Below, piece after piece: positions 1 through 8,931 of a stretch of DNA of 64,000 nt. Positions within the stretch are counted from its first letter, which is position 1. Every line of letters begins with the position of its first letter. The notes beneath the pieces were generated by a model that saw nothing but the letters and a program-made list of their open reading frames with translations, made no database searches and was not told the origin of the DNA. The stretch comes from Iphinoe sp. HA4291-MV1 (GTDB taxonomy: Bacteria > Cyanobacteriota > Cyanobacteriia > Cyanobacteriales > Nostocaceae): assembly GCA_019359415.1 (NCBI GenBank), contig JAHHHH010000036.1, positions 1-64,000 of the forward strand, in the 5' to 3' direction. The translations under genes were made by a program, and so were the position numbers.

Positions 1-56
1 TTATTGTTGTATGCATCAATTATTTTTTGGCGTAGATCCGTGGAGTAAGCTTTCAT
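1..56 (-). mobile_element. IS630-family transposase, 5' end only (cut by window edge)
   Basis: Reading leftwards from the ATG at 56-54, the first 18 codons give MKAYSTDLRQKIIDAYNN. This is the typical opening of cyanobacterial IS630-family (Tc1/mariner-like) transposases, whose N-terminal helix-turn-helix begins with 'MKAYS.DLRQK'. The rest of the gene lies outside the window, so it cannot be said whether the element is intact. The family assignment rests on this short N-terminal signature only. Confidence 0.7.
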
Positions 57-353
57 AGTGAAGTACTTGGTTATTGATATATTCAGATTCTCCCATACTG
101 TATTTCACTCAACTGAGAACCGCTATATAGCGTTTCCCACCTGGGTGAGGTACAAGAAGAAAGAATTAACCGCAGATAAACGCACCCTCGACGCAGATAA
201 ATCTGTACCTCATCCGGATGAGAACCGCTATATACCAAACAAATATCCTTCAGATGATTGGATATTTTTGCCCAATAACCTGGAGGATATTTGAATTTTG
301 ACATTTTTGAATTATTTTTATCCAATTTTTACTTCAAGTTGAGTCAATATTTT
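57..353. other. Intergenic stretch beside the IS630 element, with duplicated GAGAACCGCTATATA
   Basis: No convincing gene is seen; the two short overlapping open frames here look like chance. The 15-base word GAGAACCGCTATATA occurs at about 115-129 and again at about 229-243. Between them are a GGTGAGGTACA segment and a TGTACCTCATCC segment in inverted orientation. This may hold an end of the IS element or a small dispersed repeat. The exact ends are not resolved. Confidence 0.4.
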
Positions 354-743
354 CTATTTGTTGTTATCCAGATCAAGTTGCACTTGCACACCGTCATTAC
401 TGTAGAAAGACTCATCTCCTTGTGGGAAAAAAACATTATTTGGAGTTCTTAGTGGTTCTCTACGGCGTAATTCGACTTGATCGCCAAGTTGCAAAACATC
501 AGCCGGAGGTATGCTTTCTCCAAAATTTTTTCGTGAAACATTATTCGGAGAATTTTGTCCGGCAAAAAATTTTGGAAAATCATCCTCAGCTGTTCTACTA
601 TCTATCCCAACTAAAGAATTTCCTTGAATTGTGTAATCCTCAGCTTTTGAGTTTTGTGCAACTGTGGACTGTGCTTGAACTTTGCTTTCTAATCCAGCAA
701 TAGCTGCTACAATAGCCAAAGCGACAAATATCTTGGAGTTCAT
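354..743 (-). CDS. Small exported protein of unknown function
   Basis: A 129-residue protein. It starts with a clear Sec signal peptide: basic MNSK, a hydrophobic run to about residue 18, and a likely cleavage after the VQAQ region near residue 25. The mature part is polar, with no Cys and no recognisable domain. A purine-rich GAGGAAAAA lies just upstream of the ATG and supports the start. It is transcribed in the same direction as the next small exported gene (811-1134), about 70 bases away, so the two could be co-expressed. The family is not recognised. An exported or periplasmic location is inferred from the signal peptide alone. Confidence 0.6.
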   Translation of the reverse strand: MNSKIFVALAIVAAIAGLESKVQAQSTVAQNSKAEDYTIQGNSLVGIDSRTAEDDFPKFFAGQNSPNNVSRKNFGESIPPADVLQLGDQVELRRREPLRTPNNVFFPQGDESFYSNDGVQVQLDLDNNK

Positions 744-810
744 TGTTTTTCCTCAAACTTTACATTATTTTTTAGCAAATATCATATTAAGCAAGCATTT
801 TTTATCTCTA

Positions 811-1134
811 TCATAGGGTAAATGACACACAAAAATCGTATTGAGATATACCCTTTTTGAAGTTGAAATCACTATCAACTACAATATTTCCTGAAGCCGC
901 ACCAGCTGTACCAGCAGGAGTTTGCTGTCTAGTAGCTGGTGGTACGGCGTTGTCAGTAGGAACAGGAGATGGTGTTGTAGCAGCAGGCGGCTGAGTAGTG
1001 TCACCAGCAGCAGGAGATTGTGTTTCAAGCGTTATTTGCGCCATCACAGGAATACAAAAGAAGGTACTTGCACCAATAATGCCAGTAAAGACAGCTAGTT
1101 TTCTGGTTAATTGAGTTAGATCGCCAGTCTTCAT
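811..1134 (-). CDS. Small exported Pro/Thr/Ala-rich protein of unknown function
   Basis: The open frame extends upstream to 1206. The Met at 1134 is preferred because it gives a normal signal peptide (MKTGDLTQLTRKLAVF, a hydrophobic core, then PVMAQ). That leaves a protein of about 107 residues. The mature region is a low-complexity stretch rich in Pro, Thr and Ala (about residues 40-80), followed by a short C-terminal block with VVDSDFNF. No catalytic motif is visible. It resembles the many small cyanobacterial cell-surface or periplasmic proteins without known function. The start choice is an inference, and no strong Shine-Dalgarno sequence precedes any of the candidate Mets. Confidence 0.5.
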   Translation of the reverse strand: MKTGDLTQLTRKLAVFTGIIGASTFFCIPVMAQITLETQSPAAGDTTQPPAATTPSPVPTDNAVPPATRQQTPAGTAGAASGNIVVDSDFNFKKGISQYDFCVSFTL

Positions 1135-1397
1135 GATTGCTGTTGTCATCGCAAATAAATAACTGCTTTTATAAGCTATTAAAGATTTGTAAATTTTTCC
1201 TCTCATTCAAGAGATATGTCTGCAAGCATAGATGATACTTGCTAGTTTTCAAAGCGAAAAAACAACACTGGTACTATTTAGTTTTTAACGTAATGATATA
1301 GAAAAATTTTGATTCTCAAAAATGACTAGCTAAAGCAGTGTGATGACTACGCACTGACCTTTTATTTGAATGATTCTAGTACGGAAACAAACCAGCA

Positions 1398-2093
1398 ATG
1401 CCCTTTGATACCCAACTGCTACCTCGCATCAATGCCAAATCTGTGTGGGAAAATGGTAAACAATATTACGTGGATGCTAAAGGGAATCGCTTCCCTTGTG
1501 TCACGACTATATTGAATGCTACCAAACCGCAGCAGGAACGTGATAGGCTCCTAAATTGGAAAGCACGTGTGGGAATAGAAGAAGCTACCCGAATTACAAC
1601 AGAAGCCAGTCGTCGGGGAACGCAAACCCACAAACAAATTGAACGTTTTCTACTTGGTGAAAACCCTGTTTGTCCCGAAGCCAGTCGTCCTTATTGGGAA
1701 AGTATCAAACCCGTTTTAGAAGAAATTGATACAGTGAAACTTGTGGAAGGTTCAGTTTTTCATTACAACATGAGCTATTCGGGAAAAGTTGATTGTTTTG
1801 CAAGTTATAAAGGTATTCCCTGCATTTGTGAGTGGAAAACAGCAGACAAACCTAAAGGTTCAATTGAGCGTTTATACGAACATCCACTACAATTAACAGC
1901 TTATATAGGAGCATTTAACCAGTGTTATCAACAATATAATATTGAAGTAAATCATGCGCTGTTGGTTGTAGCGGTACCAGAAACAGAAGCTGAGGTATTT
2001 TGGTTTGAGCCAGAAGCGATCGCTGACTATTGGGAGCAGTGGGAACAAAGAGTTGCTGAATATTGGCAAAGAAGACGATATCGGGGTTGGTGA
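1398..2093 (+). CDS. PD-(D/E)XK (RecB/MGME1-like) exonuclease-family protein
   Basis: A 231-residue protein with the ordered motifs of the RecB-like PD-(D/E)XK nucleases. These are an RGTQTHKQIE helix near residues 75-84, GKVDCF near 130 (the metal-binding Asp), CEWKTA near 145 (the E-x-K of the active site) and QLTAYIGA near 165 (the Q-x3-Y motif). The small single-domain layout is like the MGME1-type exonucleases and stand-alone nucleases of cyanobacteria. A role in DNA end processing or repair is inferred from the family, and the substrate is unknown. The gene stands alone. Its stop codon is followed about 20 bases later by a dispersed repeat (2112-2219). No clear ribosome-binding site is seen. 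Confidence 0.75.
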   Translation: MPFDTQLLPRINAKSVWENGKQYYVDAKGNRFPCVTTILNATKPQQERDRLLNWKARVGIEEATRITTEASRRGTQTHKQIERFLLGENPVCPEASRPYWESIKPVLEEIDTVKLVEGSVFHYNMSYSGKVDCFASYKGIPCICEWKTADKPKGSIERLYEHPLQLTAYIGAFNQCYQQYNIEVNHALLVVAVPETEAEVFWFEPEAIADYWEQWEQRVAEYWQRRRYRGW

Positions 2094-2111
2094 GTGCAGT
2101 TTCCAAGTGTG

Positions 2112-2219
2112 GCGATGCTCCCAAAGGGCGATGGCGCAAAGAGCGCCCGCTGAGTCCTTTGGACACGCGCAAGGGACGCGATGGGCTTTGCCCCGCCAAG
2201 GGCGATCGCATTGGGAGCA
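2112..2219. repeat. Dispersed HIP1-containing palindromic repeat, copy 1
   Basis: This stretch contains the modules GGCGATGCTCCCA, AGGGCGATGGCGCA, GAGCGCCCGC, GATGGGCTTTGCCCCGCC and AAGGGCGATCGCA. The same modules occur in the opposite orientation at 12898-12985, inside the CheA gene. It lies between the nuclease gene and the 3' end of cnfR, which is convergent. Such GC-rich modular repeats are common in Nostocales genomes. Several small open frames crossing it are artefacts of the repeat. Confidence 0.8.
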
Positions 2220-2280
2220 TTCCAATTTTTACGTACGGTTCTGTAGCCGAGCGGAATCAATACTTGAAAATCAAAAATTG

Positions 2281-3873
2281 CTATCTAGCAATTCCCAGCA
2301 CTTTCCGCAGCACTGCTTGGTCTTCTAACTTGGCTTTTAGGCGGCCATTTTCCAAATCTCGAATCCAGCTTTGACTTTTACCTGCCAGTTTTGCCAATTC
2401 TCTTTGCGAAAGATTAAGATTTTTCCTTGCTTGCAAAATCTGTTCACCTAGCAAATACCCTGCTGTGGTTTTTGCTTTTATGCGGTTTTTTGTCGTTCGC
2501 TGCTTTTTTTCAGATTCACTGGCTTGTTGATCCCATTCTGGAGGGAGTGTAAACGACAAAATTCGGGCATTCATCAGCATATTCCACTTGCCACGTGGAC
2601 CTGTATCTGTCAAGCGTGTGTTTCCGCTAGCGTCCTTAATCCAAAACTCTAACGCATCGTCTGGATCTTCAGGAAGATCGACCAATTTCGCCCATAAGGG
2701 TTGAATCGCGCTTGGATATGTCACTGGGTCGAAAATTGGTCTCATGCCATAATGATTAAGGACTTCCAAATCGTTTTCAAAGGTTCGTAGCAGTCGCTTG
2801 CGTTCTTCCCGTTTTCTGCAAGCAAGGGTGACTTTTTCTTCGCCGTAAGCAACACGCAACAAGGTAGGAACTGTAATGCGTTGTTCTTTACCCATTTTAG
2901 TTTTAAACAGCATCCACAGCATCAGTCGCGCTGCTCCTTCGTGTTGTTGCCAAATACTCATGACTGTCGTTAACAGGGATTTAGGCAAGCTACCATATTG
3001 ATAAAATGTAGTTCGCTCTTTACATCCTTGTTTGTTTAAGAAATACTGCGCCCATATACCTGCTCTGACTTTAAAAGTGAGTCCAACTAAATATTTGCAC
3101 CCAAGGTTATCTTCTTGAAAGTGATGCTGAATTTCTATTAAGTGCCATAAGCGGATTCCTTCGACTGAAAATCCCTTAACTCGACCCTGTTGGGGCCAAT
3201 TAATGGAGGTTATCAGCGAGCAGGTTTGCTGCACCAAGTTTTTCATGAAAGCTAACTTAACAGTTTTGCTCAAGTCTTTGCGTTTTTCCAGCCCCAAATA
3301 TTTCTCAATTTGGCGATCGTCAATGATAAACTCTTGCTGCCAAGGCTTATCTAAAGTGGTCGCATGAGCTGCGAAAATCAAATGCATACAAGCTGCCCTG
3401 ATATCAAGTGCCTCAACGACTCCTAATTCTGTTGCTAGTTCGCTTGTATTATCTGGTTTGGTGATGTGAAATGCGATCGCTCCTCGCCCTTGGTTAACTT
3501 GTCGGCGATAACACGCCTTTCCGTATTCATCTATTTCCCAAGGTAGAGAGTTTCGCTGTGCCAGTACATTACAAGCTTCCCAGATGACAATTGCCGATGC
3601 AAATGGATTGCTTCTACCGTTGGCAAATAAATCTGGGGTGGTGGCATCTCTTATATCAACTTTACATCTCCCTCTTTTTGCCTGCATAGGGATGGGAGAA
3701 TGAGTGGGACAAGCAGCGACACATTGGGGTTCAGGGTAATAACCTTCGCAGTTGTTACAAAGACAAGGGTCGATCCAGTATTCATTGTTCTCTAATTTAA
3801 TTGCACCAGTAGGACATTGGGGACGGCAGTTGTCACATCCAACGCAACTGTTGTTAGGAATTGTATAAGGCAT
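2281..3873 (-). CDS. cnfR: CnfR/PatB, ferredoxin-HTH master activator of nitrogenase genes
   Basis: CnfR (PatB in Anabaena) is the transcription activator that switches on nif genes under low oxygen. The protein has two parts. At the N-terminus is a two-cluster ferredoxin domain, with CVGCDNCRPQCP at about residues 10-21, then PCLCNNCEGYYPE and CVAACP. After a long middle region comes a C-terminal XRE-type helix-turn-helix (about 475-520; LNLSQRELAKLAGKSQSW). The frame is open upstream to 3972, but the Met at 3873 (MPYTIPNN) has GTAGGAAAAAG upstream and gives 530 residues, close to the length of PatB as I recall it. The iron-sulfur part is thought to sense oxygen or redox state. It is divergent from fdxB across about 1.07 kb, and the cox2 operon follows, the arrangement I recall around Anabaena patB. 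Confidence 0.93.
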   Translation of the reverse strand: MPYTIPNNSCVGCDNCRPQCPTGAIKLENNEYWIDPCLCNNCEGYYPEPQCVAACPTHSPIPMQAKRGRCKVDIRDATTPDLFANGRSNPFASAIVIWEACNVLAQRNSLPWEIDEYGKACYRRQVNQGRGAIAFHITKPDNTSELATELGVVEALDIRAACMHLIFAAHATTLDKPWQQEFIIDDRQIEKYLGLEKRKDLSKTVKLAFMKNLVQQTCSLITSINWPQQGRVKGFSVEGIRLWHLIEIQHHFQEDNLGCKYLVGLTFKVRAGIWAQYFLNKQGCKERTTFYQYGSLPKSLLTTVMSIWQQHEGAARLMLWMLFKTKMGKEQRITVPTLLRVAYGEEKVTLACRKREERKRLLRTFENDLEVLNHYGMRPIFDPVTYPSAIQPLWAKLVDLPEDPDDALEFWIKDASGNTRLTDTGPRGKWNMLMNARILSFTLPPEWDQQASESEKKQRTTKNRIKAKTTAGYLLGEQILQARKNLNLSQRELAKLAGKSQSWIRDLENGRLKAKLEDQAVLRKVLGIAR

Positions 3874-4945
3874 AAGGCTTTTTCCTACTTTAATCGTTGA
3901 GATGTCTGGCTCAAGTCTCCCCTGGATGTGTCCTCTTAATTCACGACTCACTACCACATGATTTTCCGGCAATAATAAATGTTGCTTGCCGTACTACTTA
4001 ACCACATCCTTATTCGGACCACACTTCCAATTGGAAGCTATTTAAGGCTTGGAACCCGAGCCTAATTTTTAAGATTTCTTACTCTCTAAACATTTCATAA
4101 ATATTTATATTAATTTGTTCCTAATGAGCCTAAACATGATTTTATAGATATTATTTCTAATAAGTCATTCACTAACATTTTTGATAACTATCCAAGTGTT
4201 GATTAAGTGTTATTGACGAACAATATATTATGTTTATTCTGCCTTTTAAATAGATTATTAATAATATTAATATTTACCAAGTATTTTCATTCTGTTATTT
4301 ATTTTACATTTTTACTAATTCATATAAGTCTCTTGGCTAAAACCAAGAAGGAATGAGGAATGAAAAGCAAAGTATAAAAAGCAGTCTTTATCTTTAACGC
4401 TTGATATCTAATATTAGAGAACTTGCGAAATAGAGGCTGAGGATAAGAAGACGCAATTGATAAAGACGTAATATGTATATTTACACAATTTTGATTTTTA
4501 GTAAAGTGTACAGTTTGAATCATTTTTTTTGAAAAAAGCTCTCATCAATTGTAAATACTTTACTGCGACTTCTAAAGAGAAGAGTCATTTCTATCTGTTT
4601 CTTGGAAAGAAAAAATAATGGTTTCCTCTTAATCTTTAGGTCATACTACTCAATAATTGTGATCTGAGAAAACCTATTCCATCAAAATATCAAGTTTTTC
4701 AAAATGTTATTGGTAAACCTAGTCTTAGAAAGAAGTATTTTGTTATATAGTTACCATTAAAAACTATTTGCAATTAATTTTATTTGGAAAATTGAAGATG
4801 ACTATGAACTGAAATTTTATTTATAAGTCATCAAATTTTAATGAAAGGAAAAATCATGTTATAACTTCAAAAACAGAAAATTCAGATTATGTTAGGATGA
4901 GCGTAAATGTCAAACAGATGTGCAACGAGAGCAGAAGGTAAATTC
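3874..4945. promoter_or_regulatory. Long AT-rich divergent region between cnfR and fdxB
   Basis: About 1.07 kb without a convincing gene. A 67-codon minus-strand frame at 4320-4523 lacks any protein-like features. It should hold both the cnfR promoter or leader and the fdxB promoter. A perfect 14-base palindrome, CTTCCAATTGGAAG, lies at 4024-4037, about 150 bases upstream of the chosen cnfR start. I found no clear NtcA site (GTA-N8-TAC) by eye. The function is inferred from position only. Confidence 0.5.
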
Positions 4946-5239
4946 ATGGCAATGCTAACAGGATTAACATTTGGTGGTACAACTTGGACACCTAAATTTG
5001 TTGAGGAAATTGACCAAGAGAAATGCATCGGCTGTGGTAGATGCTTTAAAATATGTGGGCATAACGTGCTGGTCTTAAAGGCAATGAACGAAGAAGGGGA
5101 ATTTGTCGAGGATGAGGATGATGATGAAATTGAAAAAAAAGTCATGACAATTGCCCACCAAGAGAATTGCATAGGTTGTGAGGCTTGTGCAAGAATATGT
5201 TCCAAGAACTGCTATACCCACTCTGCATTGAATAACTAA
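4946..5239 (+). CDS. fdxB: FdxB, nif-specific 2[4Fe-4S] ferredoxin (ferredoxin III)
   Basis: A 97-residue ferredoxin with two cluster-binding motifs, [11 protein letters not shown] (about residues 29-39) and [15 protein letters not shown] near the C-terminus. They are separated by an acidic insertion (EDEDDDEIE) typical of the nif-linked ferredoxin III. It carries electrons in nitrogen fixation, probably for cofactor assembly or nitrogenase reduction; the exact partner is not shown by the sequence. The frame is open from 4907, but the ATG at 4946 has GAAGG seven bases upstream and gives [11 protein letters not shown], the usual family start. Its place between cnfR and the cox2 operon supports a heterocyst or diazotrophic role. 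Confidence 0.92.
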   Translation: MAMLTGLTFGGTTWTPKFVEEIDQEKCIGCGRCFKICGHNVLVLKAMNEEGEFVEDEDDDEIEKKVMTIAHQENCIGCEACARICSKNCYTHSALNN

Positions 5240-5852
5240 AGTTTTGGGTTGTTCAGAGGTAGGTTCAAGAAGATGCTGTTTGACAAAGATGTGAAGTCTA
5301 TATATCTAGAAGGCAACTTTTCACTTCAGTAACAAGTTCACTTGAGGGGAATATTTGAATTGACTGGAACGAAGAGCAAAAAGTTCACAGTAAACAATTC
5401 TGTAAATCTGAAATTGTAAGCTATTAACAAATTAAAACTTGCTACTGAGGTAGCCTTATTAATCACTAGGACTAACAGCAACCTCCTCTGCAACTCGCTG
5501 ATTGTGAAGTGCAAGGCTCCTGTACTAGGAGTTGAGAGATGGTTTTCAGTTTTGTGGGGGAGATAAGAATTAAAATATTTTAAAATTCCCCCAAGTTTTC
5601 TAGAGAAAACATAGAGAATAAGTTTGGTTAAGACAATAGCTAATTGCGTCATTAGTTATTAATTACTAGTCATTGGAACTAAACAAATGCACCAAGGTAA
5701 ATGACAAGAAACACATGACCACGGATGCTACTAGCAATTAGCCATGTAAGCAAGAAACATCAACAGTTACCAGTTACCTATGAACAATAACTTGATAACT
5801 GTTCACTGATAACTAATGACTGATTGAACGACGTTTTACTGACCAGGTATTT
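5240..5852. promoter_or_regulatory. Intergenic region upstream of the cox2 operon
   Basis: 613 bases with no convincing gene; a 104-codon minus-strand frame at 5338-5652 has no recognisable features. Degenerate copies of the TTAGTCATT/TAATGAC heptamer family occur around 5650-5680 and 5800-5825. The promoter of coxBAC must lie here. No consensus regulator site could be assigned by eye. Confidence 0.4.
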
Positions 5853-6866
5853 ATGCAACAAATTCCTGTTTCACTATGGACCCTAATTGCTGGGATATTA
5901 GTCACAATTATCAGCATTTGGGTTGGACAAAACCACAGTCTACTACCGGTGCAAGCATCGCAACAAGCGCCTTTGGTAGACGGGTTTTTTAACGTTATGC
6001 TTTCCATTGCCACTGCCCTGTTTTTGGTAGTAGAAGGAACCATTCTGATTTTTTTGGTTAAGTATCGTCGCCGCCCTGGAGATGACACGGATGGCGTACA
6101 TGTTGAAGGCAACTTTCCCTTAGAAATTTTTTGGACAGCTGTCCCATCTATTATCGTCCTCTGCTTGGGAATCTACAGTGTCGATGTTTTTAACCGAATG
6201 GGAGGGTTTGAACCTGGGAGTCCTCATAACATGGCTCATAGCCATTCCCCGGCTCATGTTGCCCAGATACCAGGAAGCGCTATTGCTGCTACCCTGAGTG
6301 ACGCCTCACAGAACGAGTCAGAAATGGCAGCACCAGCAGATACTCCCAAAATTGGCATTGGCGCGACTCCCAAAGAACAAGGCAAAAGTGCCGATTTGGT
6401 TGTCAACGTTACAGGAATGCAGTTTGCTTGGCTCTTCGACTATCCCGAAAGTGGAGTGAATGCTGGAGAATTACACGTTCCAGTTGGCGCTGACGTGCAA
6501 CTCAACATTTCTGCAACGGATGTGATTCACTCGTTTTGGGTGCCGCAATTCCGGCTCAAGCAAGACGCCATTCCTGGGATACCCACCGAACTGCGATTTG
6601 TTGCTACCAAACCAGGCACATATCCTGTCGTTTGTACTGAACTTTGCGGCGGCTACCACGGCTCAATGAGATCACAGGTTGTTGTTCACACACCAGAAGA
6701 GTTTGAAAGCTGGCTCTCTGAAAACCGCATTGCCCAAAAGCAAGACATGCAAAAAGCCGTTGCAGTGAATCCAGCAGACTTATCAACATCAGAGTTTCTC
6801 GCTCCTTACACTCAAGAAATGGGAGTTAGTTCAGCAACCCTCAAGTCATTAGTCATGAGTCATTAG
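5853..6866 (+). CDS. coxB: Cytochrome c oxidase subunit II, heterocyst-type Cox2
   Basis: Subunit II of an aa3-type terminal oxidase, which takes electrons from cytochrome c6 or plastocyanin through the CuA centre. The 337 residues include an N-terminal hydrophobic anchor (about 8-25), a second membrane helix pair (about 45-105), a long loop rich in Ala, Pro and His, and the periplasmic/lumenal CuA cupredoxin domain. CuA ligands are visible: His in VIHSFWVPQF (about 227) and CTELCGGYHGSM (about 266-277). It is the first gene of coxB-coxA-coxC. The match to the heterocyst-specific cox2 set of Anabaena is inferred from its place beside cnfR and fdxB. The last codons and the TAG stop lie inside a short AGTCATT heptamer array. 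Confidence 0.93.
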   Translation: MQQIPVSLWTLIAGILVTIISIWVGQNHSLLPVQASQQAPLVDGFFNVMLSIATALFLVVEGTILIFLVKYRRRPGDDTDGVHVEGNFPLEIFWTAVPSIIVLCLGIYSVDVFNRMGGFEPGSPHNMAHSHSPAHVAQIPGSAIAATLSDASQNESEMAAPADTPKIGIGATPKEQGKSADLVVNVTGMQFAWLFDYPESGVNAGELHVPVGADVQLNISATDVIHSFWVPQFRLKQDAIPGIPTELRFVATKPGTYPVVCTELCGGYHGSMRSQVVVHTPEEFESWLSENRIAQKQDMQKAVAVNPADLSTSEFLAPYTQEMGVSSATLKSLVMSH

Positions 6867-6936
6867 GAGGCAGTGCGCCCTTGCGGGTTCCCCGCGTTGT
6901 AGCACCTGCCGTTCATTGGTAACAACAGACAAAAAT

Positions 6937-8625
6937 ATGACCCAAGTAGAACTTCCACGGAACACTCCACCCGAAGACAATCAATCCGATATTCACGTGG
7001 TTGCTCATACAGAGCATAAGGTATGGAAATGGTACGATTACTTTACGTTTAATACTGACCACAAAGTTATCGGTCTCCAATACCTGGTTACGGCGTTTGT
7101 GTTCTACATCATTGGTGGACTCATGGCTGTTGTCATGCGTGCCGAACTGGCGACACCAGATGCAGATTTAATCGACCCCAACCTGTATAACGCTTTCATG
7201 ACCAATCACGGGACGATCATGATTTTTCTATGGATCGTACCCAGTGCAATTGGTGGATTTGGTAACTACTTAGTACCATTGATGATTGGTGCTAGGGATA
7301 TGGCTTTCCCCAAGCTAAATGCGATCGCCTTTTGGTTGAACCCACCCGCAGGCTTGCTGCTAGCAGCTAGCTTCTTCTTTGGTGGCTCACAGTCTGGTTG
7401 GACAGCTTACCCACCCTTAAGCTTGGTTACAGCTAATACCGCGCAAACGCTGTGGATACTTGCCGTTGTCTTGGTGGGGACATCTTCAATTTTGGGTTCG
7501 CTGAACTTTGTGATCACTATCTGGAAGATGAAAGTTCCCAGCATGAGATGGGATCAATTGCCCTTGTTCTGCTGGGCAATTTTGGCAACCTCCGTGCTTG
7601 CACTACTCTCCACACCTGTGTTAGCGGCGGGGTTAATACTGCTTTTGTTTGACCTCCACTTTGGAACGTCGTTCTTTAAACCAGAGGCAGGTGGTAACGT
7701 TGTTCTTTACCAGCACCTATTCTGGTTCTATTCCCACCCGGCAGTTTATTTGATGATTCTGCCTATCTTCGGCATTATGTCCGAGGTGATTCCGGTTCAC
7801 TCCCGCAAGTCAATCTTTGGGTATAAGGCGATCGCCTATTCCAGTTTGGCAATCTGCCTTGTGGGTTTATTCGTCTGGGTACACCATATGTTTACCAGCG
7901 GTACACCCGGTTGGATGCGGATATTCTTCACTATTTCCACCCTCATCGTTGGCGTACCCACTGGTGTCAAGATTTTCGGCTGGACTGCGACCCTTTGGGG
8001 TGGTAAAATTCGCTTCACATCTGCCATGCTCTTCGCCCTTGGCTTGTTGTCCATGTTTGTCATGGGTGGCTTGAGCGGCGTGACAATGGGAACAGCCCCT
8101 TTTGATATTCACGTCCACGACACTTATTATGTGGTGGCACACTTCCACTACGTCTTGTTTGGTGGTTCTGTGTTTGGCATTTACGCCGGAATGTATCACT
8201 GGTTCCCCAAAGTGACGGGACGGATGGTGAATGAACCCCTAGGTCGGATTCACTTTATCCTCACCTTCATCGGTACAAATCTCACCTTCCTACCCATGCA
8301 CGAGTTGGGTTTGCAAGGAATGCCCCGACGAGTGGCAATGTATGATCCGCAATTTGTCTTTCTCAATCAGATTTGTACCATTGGTGCTTATGTCCTGGCG
8401 GTCTCGGTAATTCCGTTCACCATCAACATTGTTTGGAGTTGGTTCGCGGGAGCAAAAGCAGGTGATAATCCTTGGAACGCTCTGACTTTAGAATGGACTA
8501 CTAGCTCGCCACCGCTGATTGAAAACTGGGAAGAATTGCCCGTCGTCACTCACGGTCCTTACGATTACGGCTTGAATCGCAGTGCTGAGGTACAGCCGTC
8601 TCCTGCGACTGAGGTTGGTGCTTAG
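6937..8625 (+). CDS. coxA: Cytochrome c oxidase subunit I, heterocyst-type Cox2
   Basis: The catalytic heme a/a3-CuB subunit, which reduces oxygen to water and pumps protons. It is a membrane protein with about 12 helices. Family motifs are present: NHGTIMIFLW (heme a His), SHPAVYLMILP (CuB His and cross-linked Tyr), HHMFTSG (two CuB His) and HFHYVLFGGSVF (heme a3/heme a His). The frame is open from a TTG at 6916, but the ATG at 6937 (MTQVELPRN) is preferred. It is separated from coxB by 70 bases. In heterocysts this oxidase helps remove oxygen to protect nitrogenase. That role comes from work on the Anabaena cox2 operon and is inferred here by synteny. Confidence 0.95.
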   Translation: MTQVELPRNTPPEDNQSDIHVVAHTEHKVWKWYDYFTFNTDHKVIGLQYLVTAFVFYIIGGLMAVVMRAELATPDADLIDPNLYNAFMTNHGTIMIFLWIVPSAIGGFGNYLVPLMIGARDMAFPKLNAIAFWLNPPAGLLLAASFFFGGSQSGWTAYPPLSLVTANTAQTLWILAVVLVGTSSILGSLNFVITIWKMKVPSMRWDQLPLFCWAILATSVLALLSTPVLAAGLILLLFDLHFGTSFFKPEAGGNVVLYQHLFWFYSHPAVYLMILPIFGIMSEVIPVHSRKSIFGYKAIAYSSLAICLVGLFVWVHHMFTSGTPGWMRIFFTISTLIVGVPTGVKIFGWTATLWGGKIRFTSAMLFALGLLSMFVMGGLSGVTMGTAPFDIHVHDTYYVVAHFHYVLFGGSVFGIYAGMYHWFPKVTGRMVNEPLGRIHFILTFIGTNLTFLPMHELGLQGMPRRVAMYDPQFVFLNQICTIGAYVLAVSVIPFTINIVWSWFAGAKAGDNPWNALTLEWTTSSPPLIENWEELPVVTHGPYDYGLNRSAEVQPSPATEVGA

Positions 8626-8931
8626 TTTGTCCCCTCCCAACCGCCAGGAAATTTCTTTCCTGGCAGATTAGGGATTTCCAATTAAAAAATATCCCATTTA
8701 CGTGGTGCGTTAGGCGAAGCGCCATAACGCACCCTACAACTTCTTTGCCAAGGGTTGGAAACTCTATAGCGAGTAGCAAAAGTCTCTCAAGAGGACTAAA
8801 AGCTTAAATTACCAAAGTGGTTTTCAGTCCATTTTAATGGACTTGGGCTATTAGCCCGGAACTTCAGTTCTGGGCGGGTAAGGGGTCTTCGCTTCACCCG
8901 TTTTGAACACTTAATTCACAATGCAGACGAT
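8626..8931. repeat. coxA-coxC spacer with two structured repeats
   Basis: This 306-base spacer interrupts the cox operon. At 8704-8733 is an inverted repeat, GGTGCGTTA / TAACGCACC, around a GGCGAAGCGCC core, a common Nostocales dispersed palindrome. At 8827-8900 is a run of four hairpins: GTCCATTTTAATGGAC (8827-8842), GGGCTATTAGCCC (8845-8857), GAAC-TTCA-GTTC (8860-8870) and CGGGT...ACCCG (8875-8900). No gene is seen. The hairpin run resembles structured ends of small insertion elements. It could also process or attenuate the cox transcript. Confidence 0.7.

Noticed and set aside
58-325. Overlapping 78- and 80-codon frames at the left end
   Set aside because: Antiparallel short frames in repeat-like DNA with no protein-like features.
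1893-2374. Several open frames over the repeat at 2112-2219
   Set aside because: They overlap the nuclease and cnfR genes and are produced by the HIP1-containing repeat, which gives the same peptides wherever it occurs.
4320-4523. 67-codon minus-strand frame in the cnfR-fdxB region
   Set aside because: No ribosome-binding site, no domain, AT-driven composition.
5338-5652. 104-codon minus-strand frame upstream of coxB
   Set aside because: No recognisable motif; begins in a heptamer-like repeat and lies in the likely promoter region.
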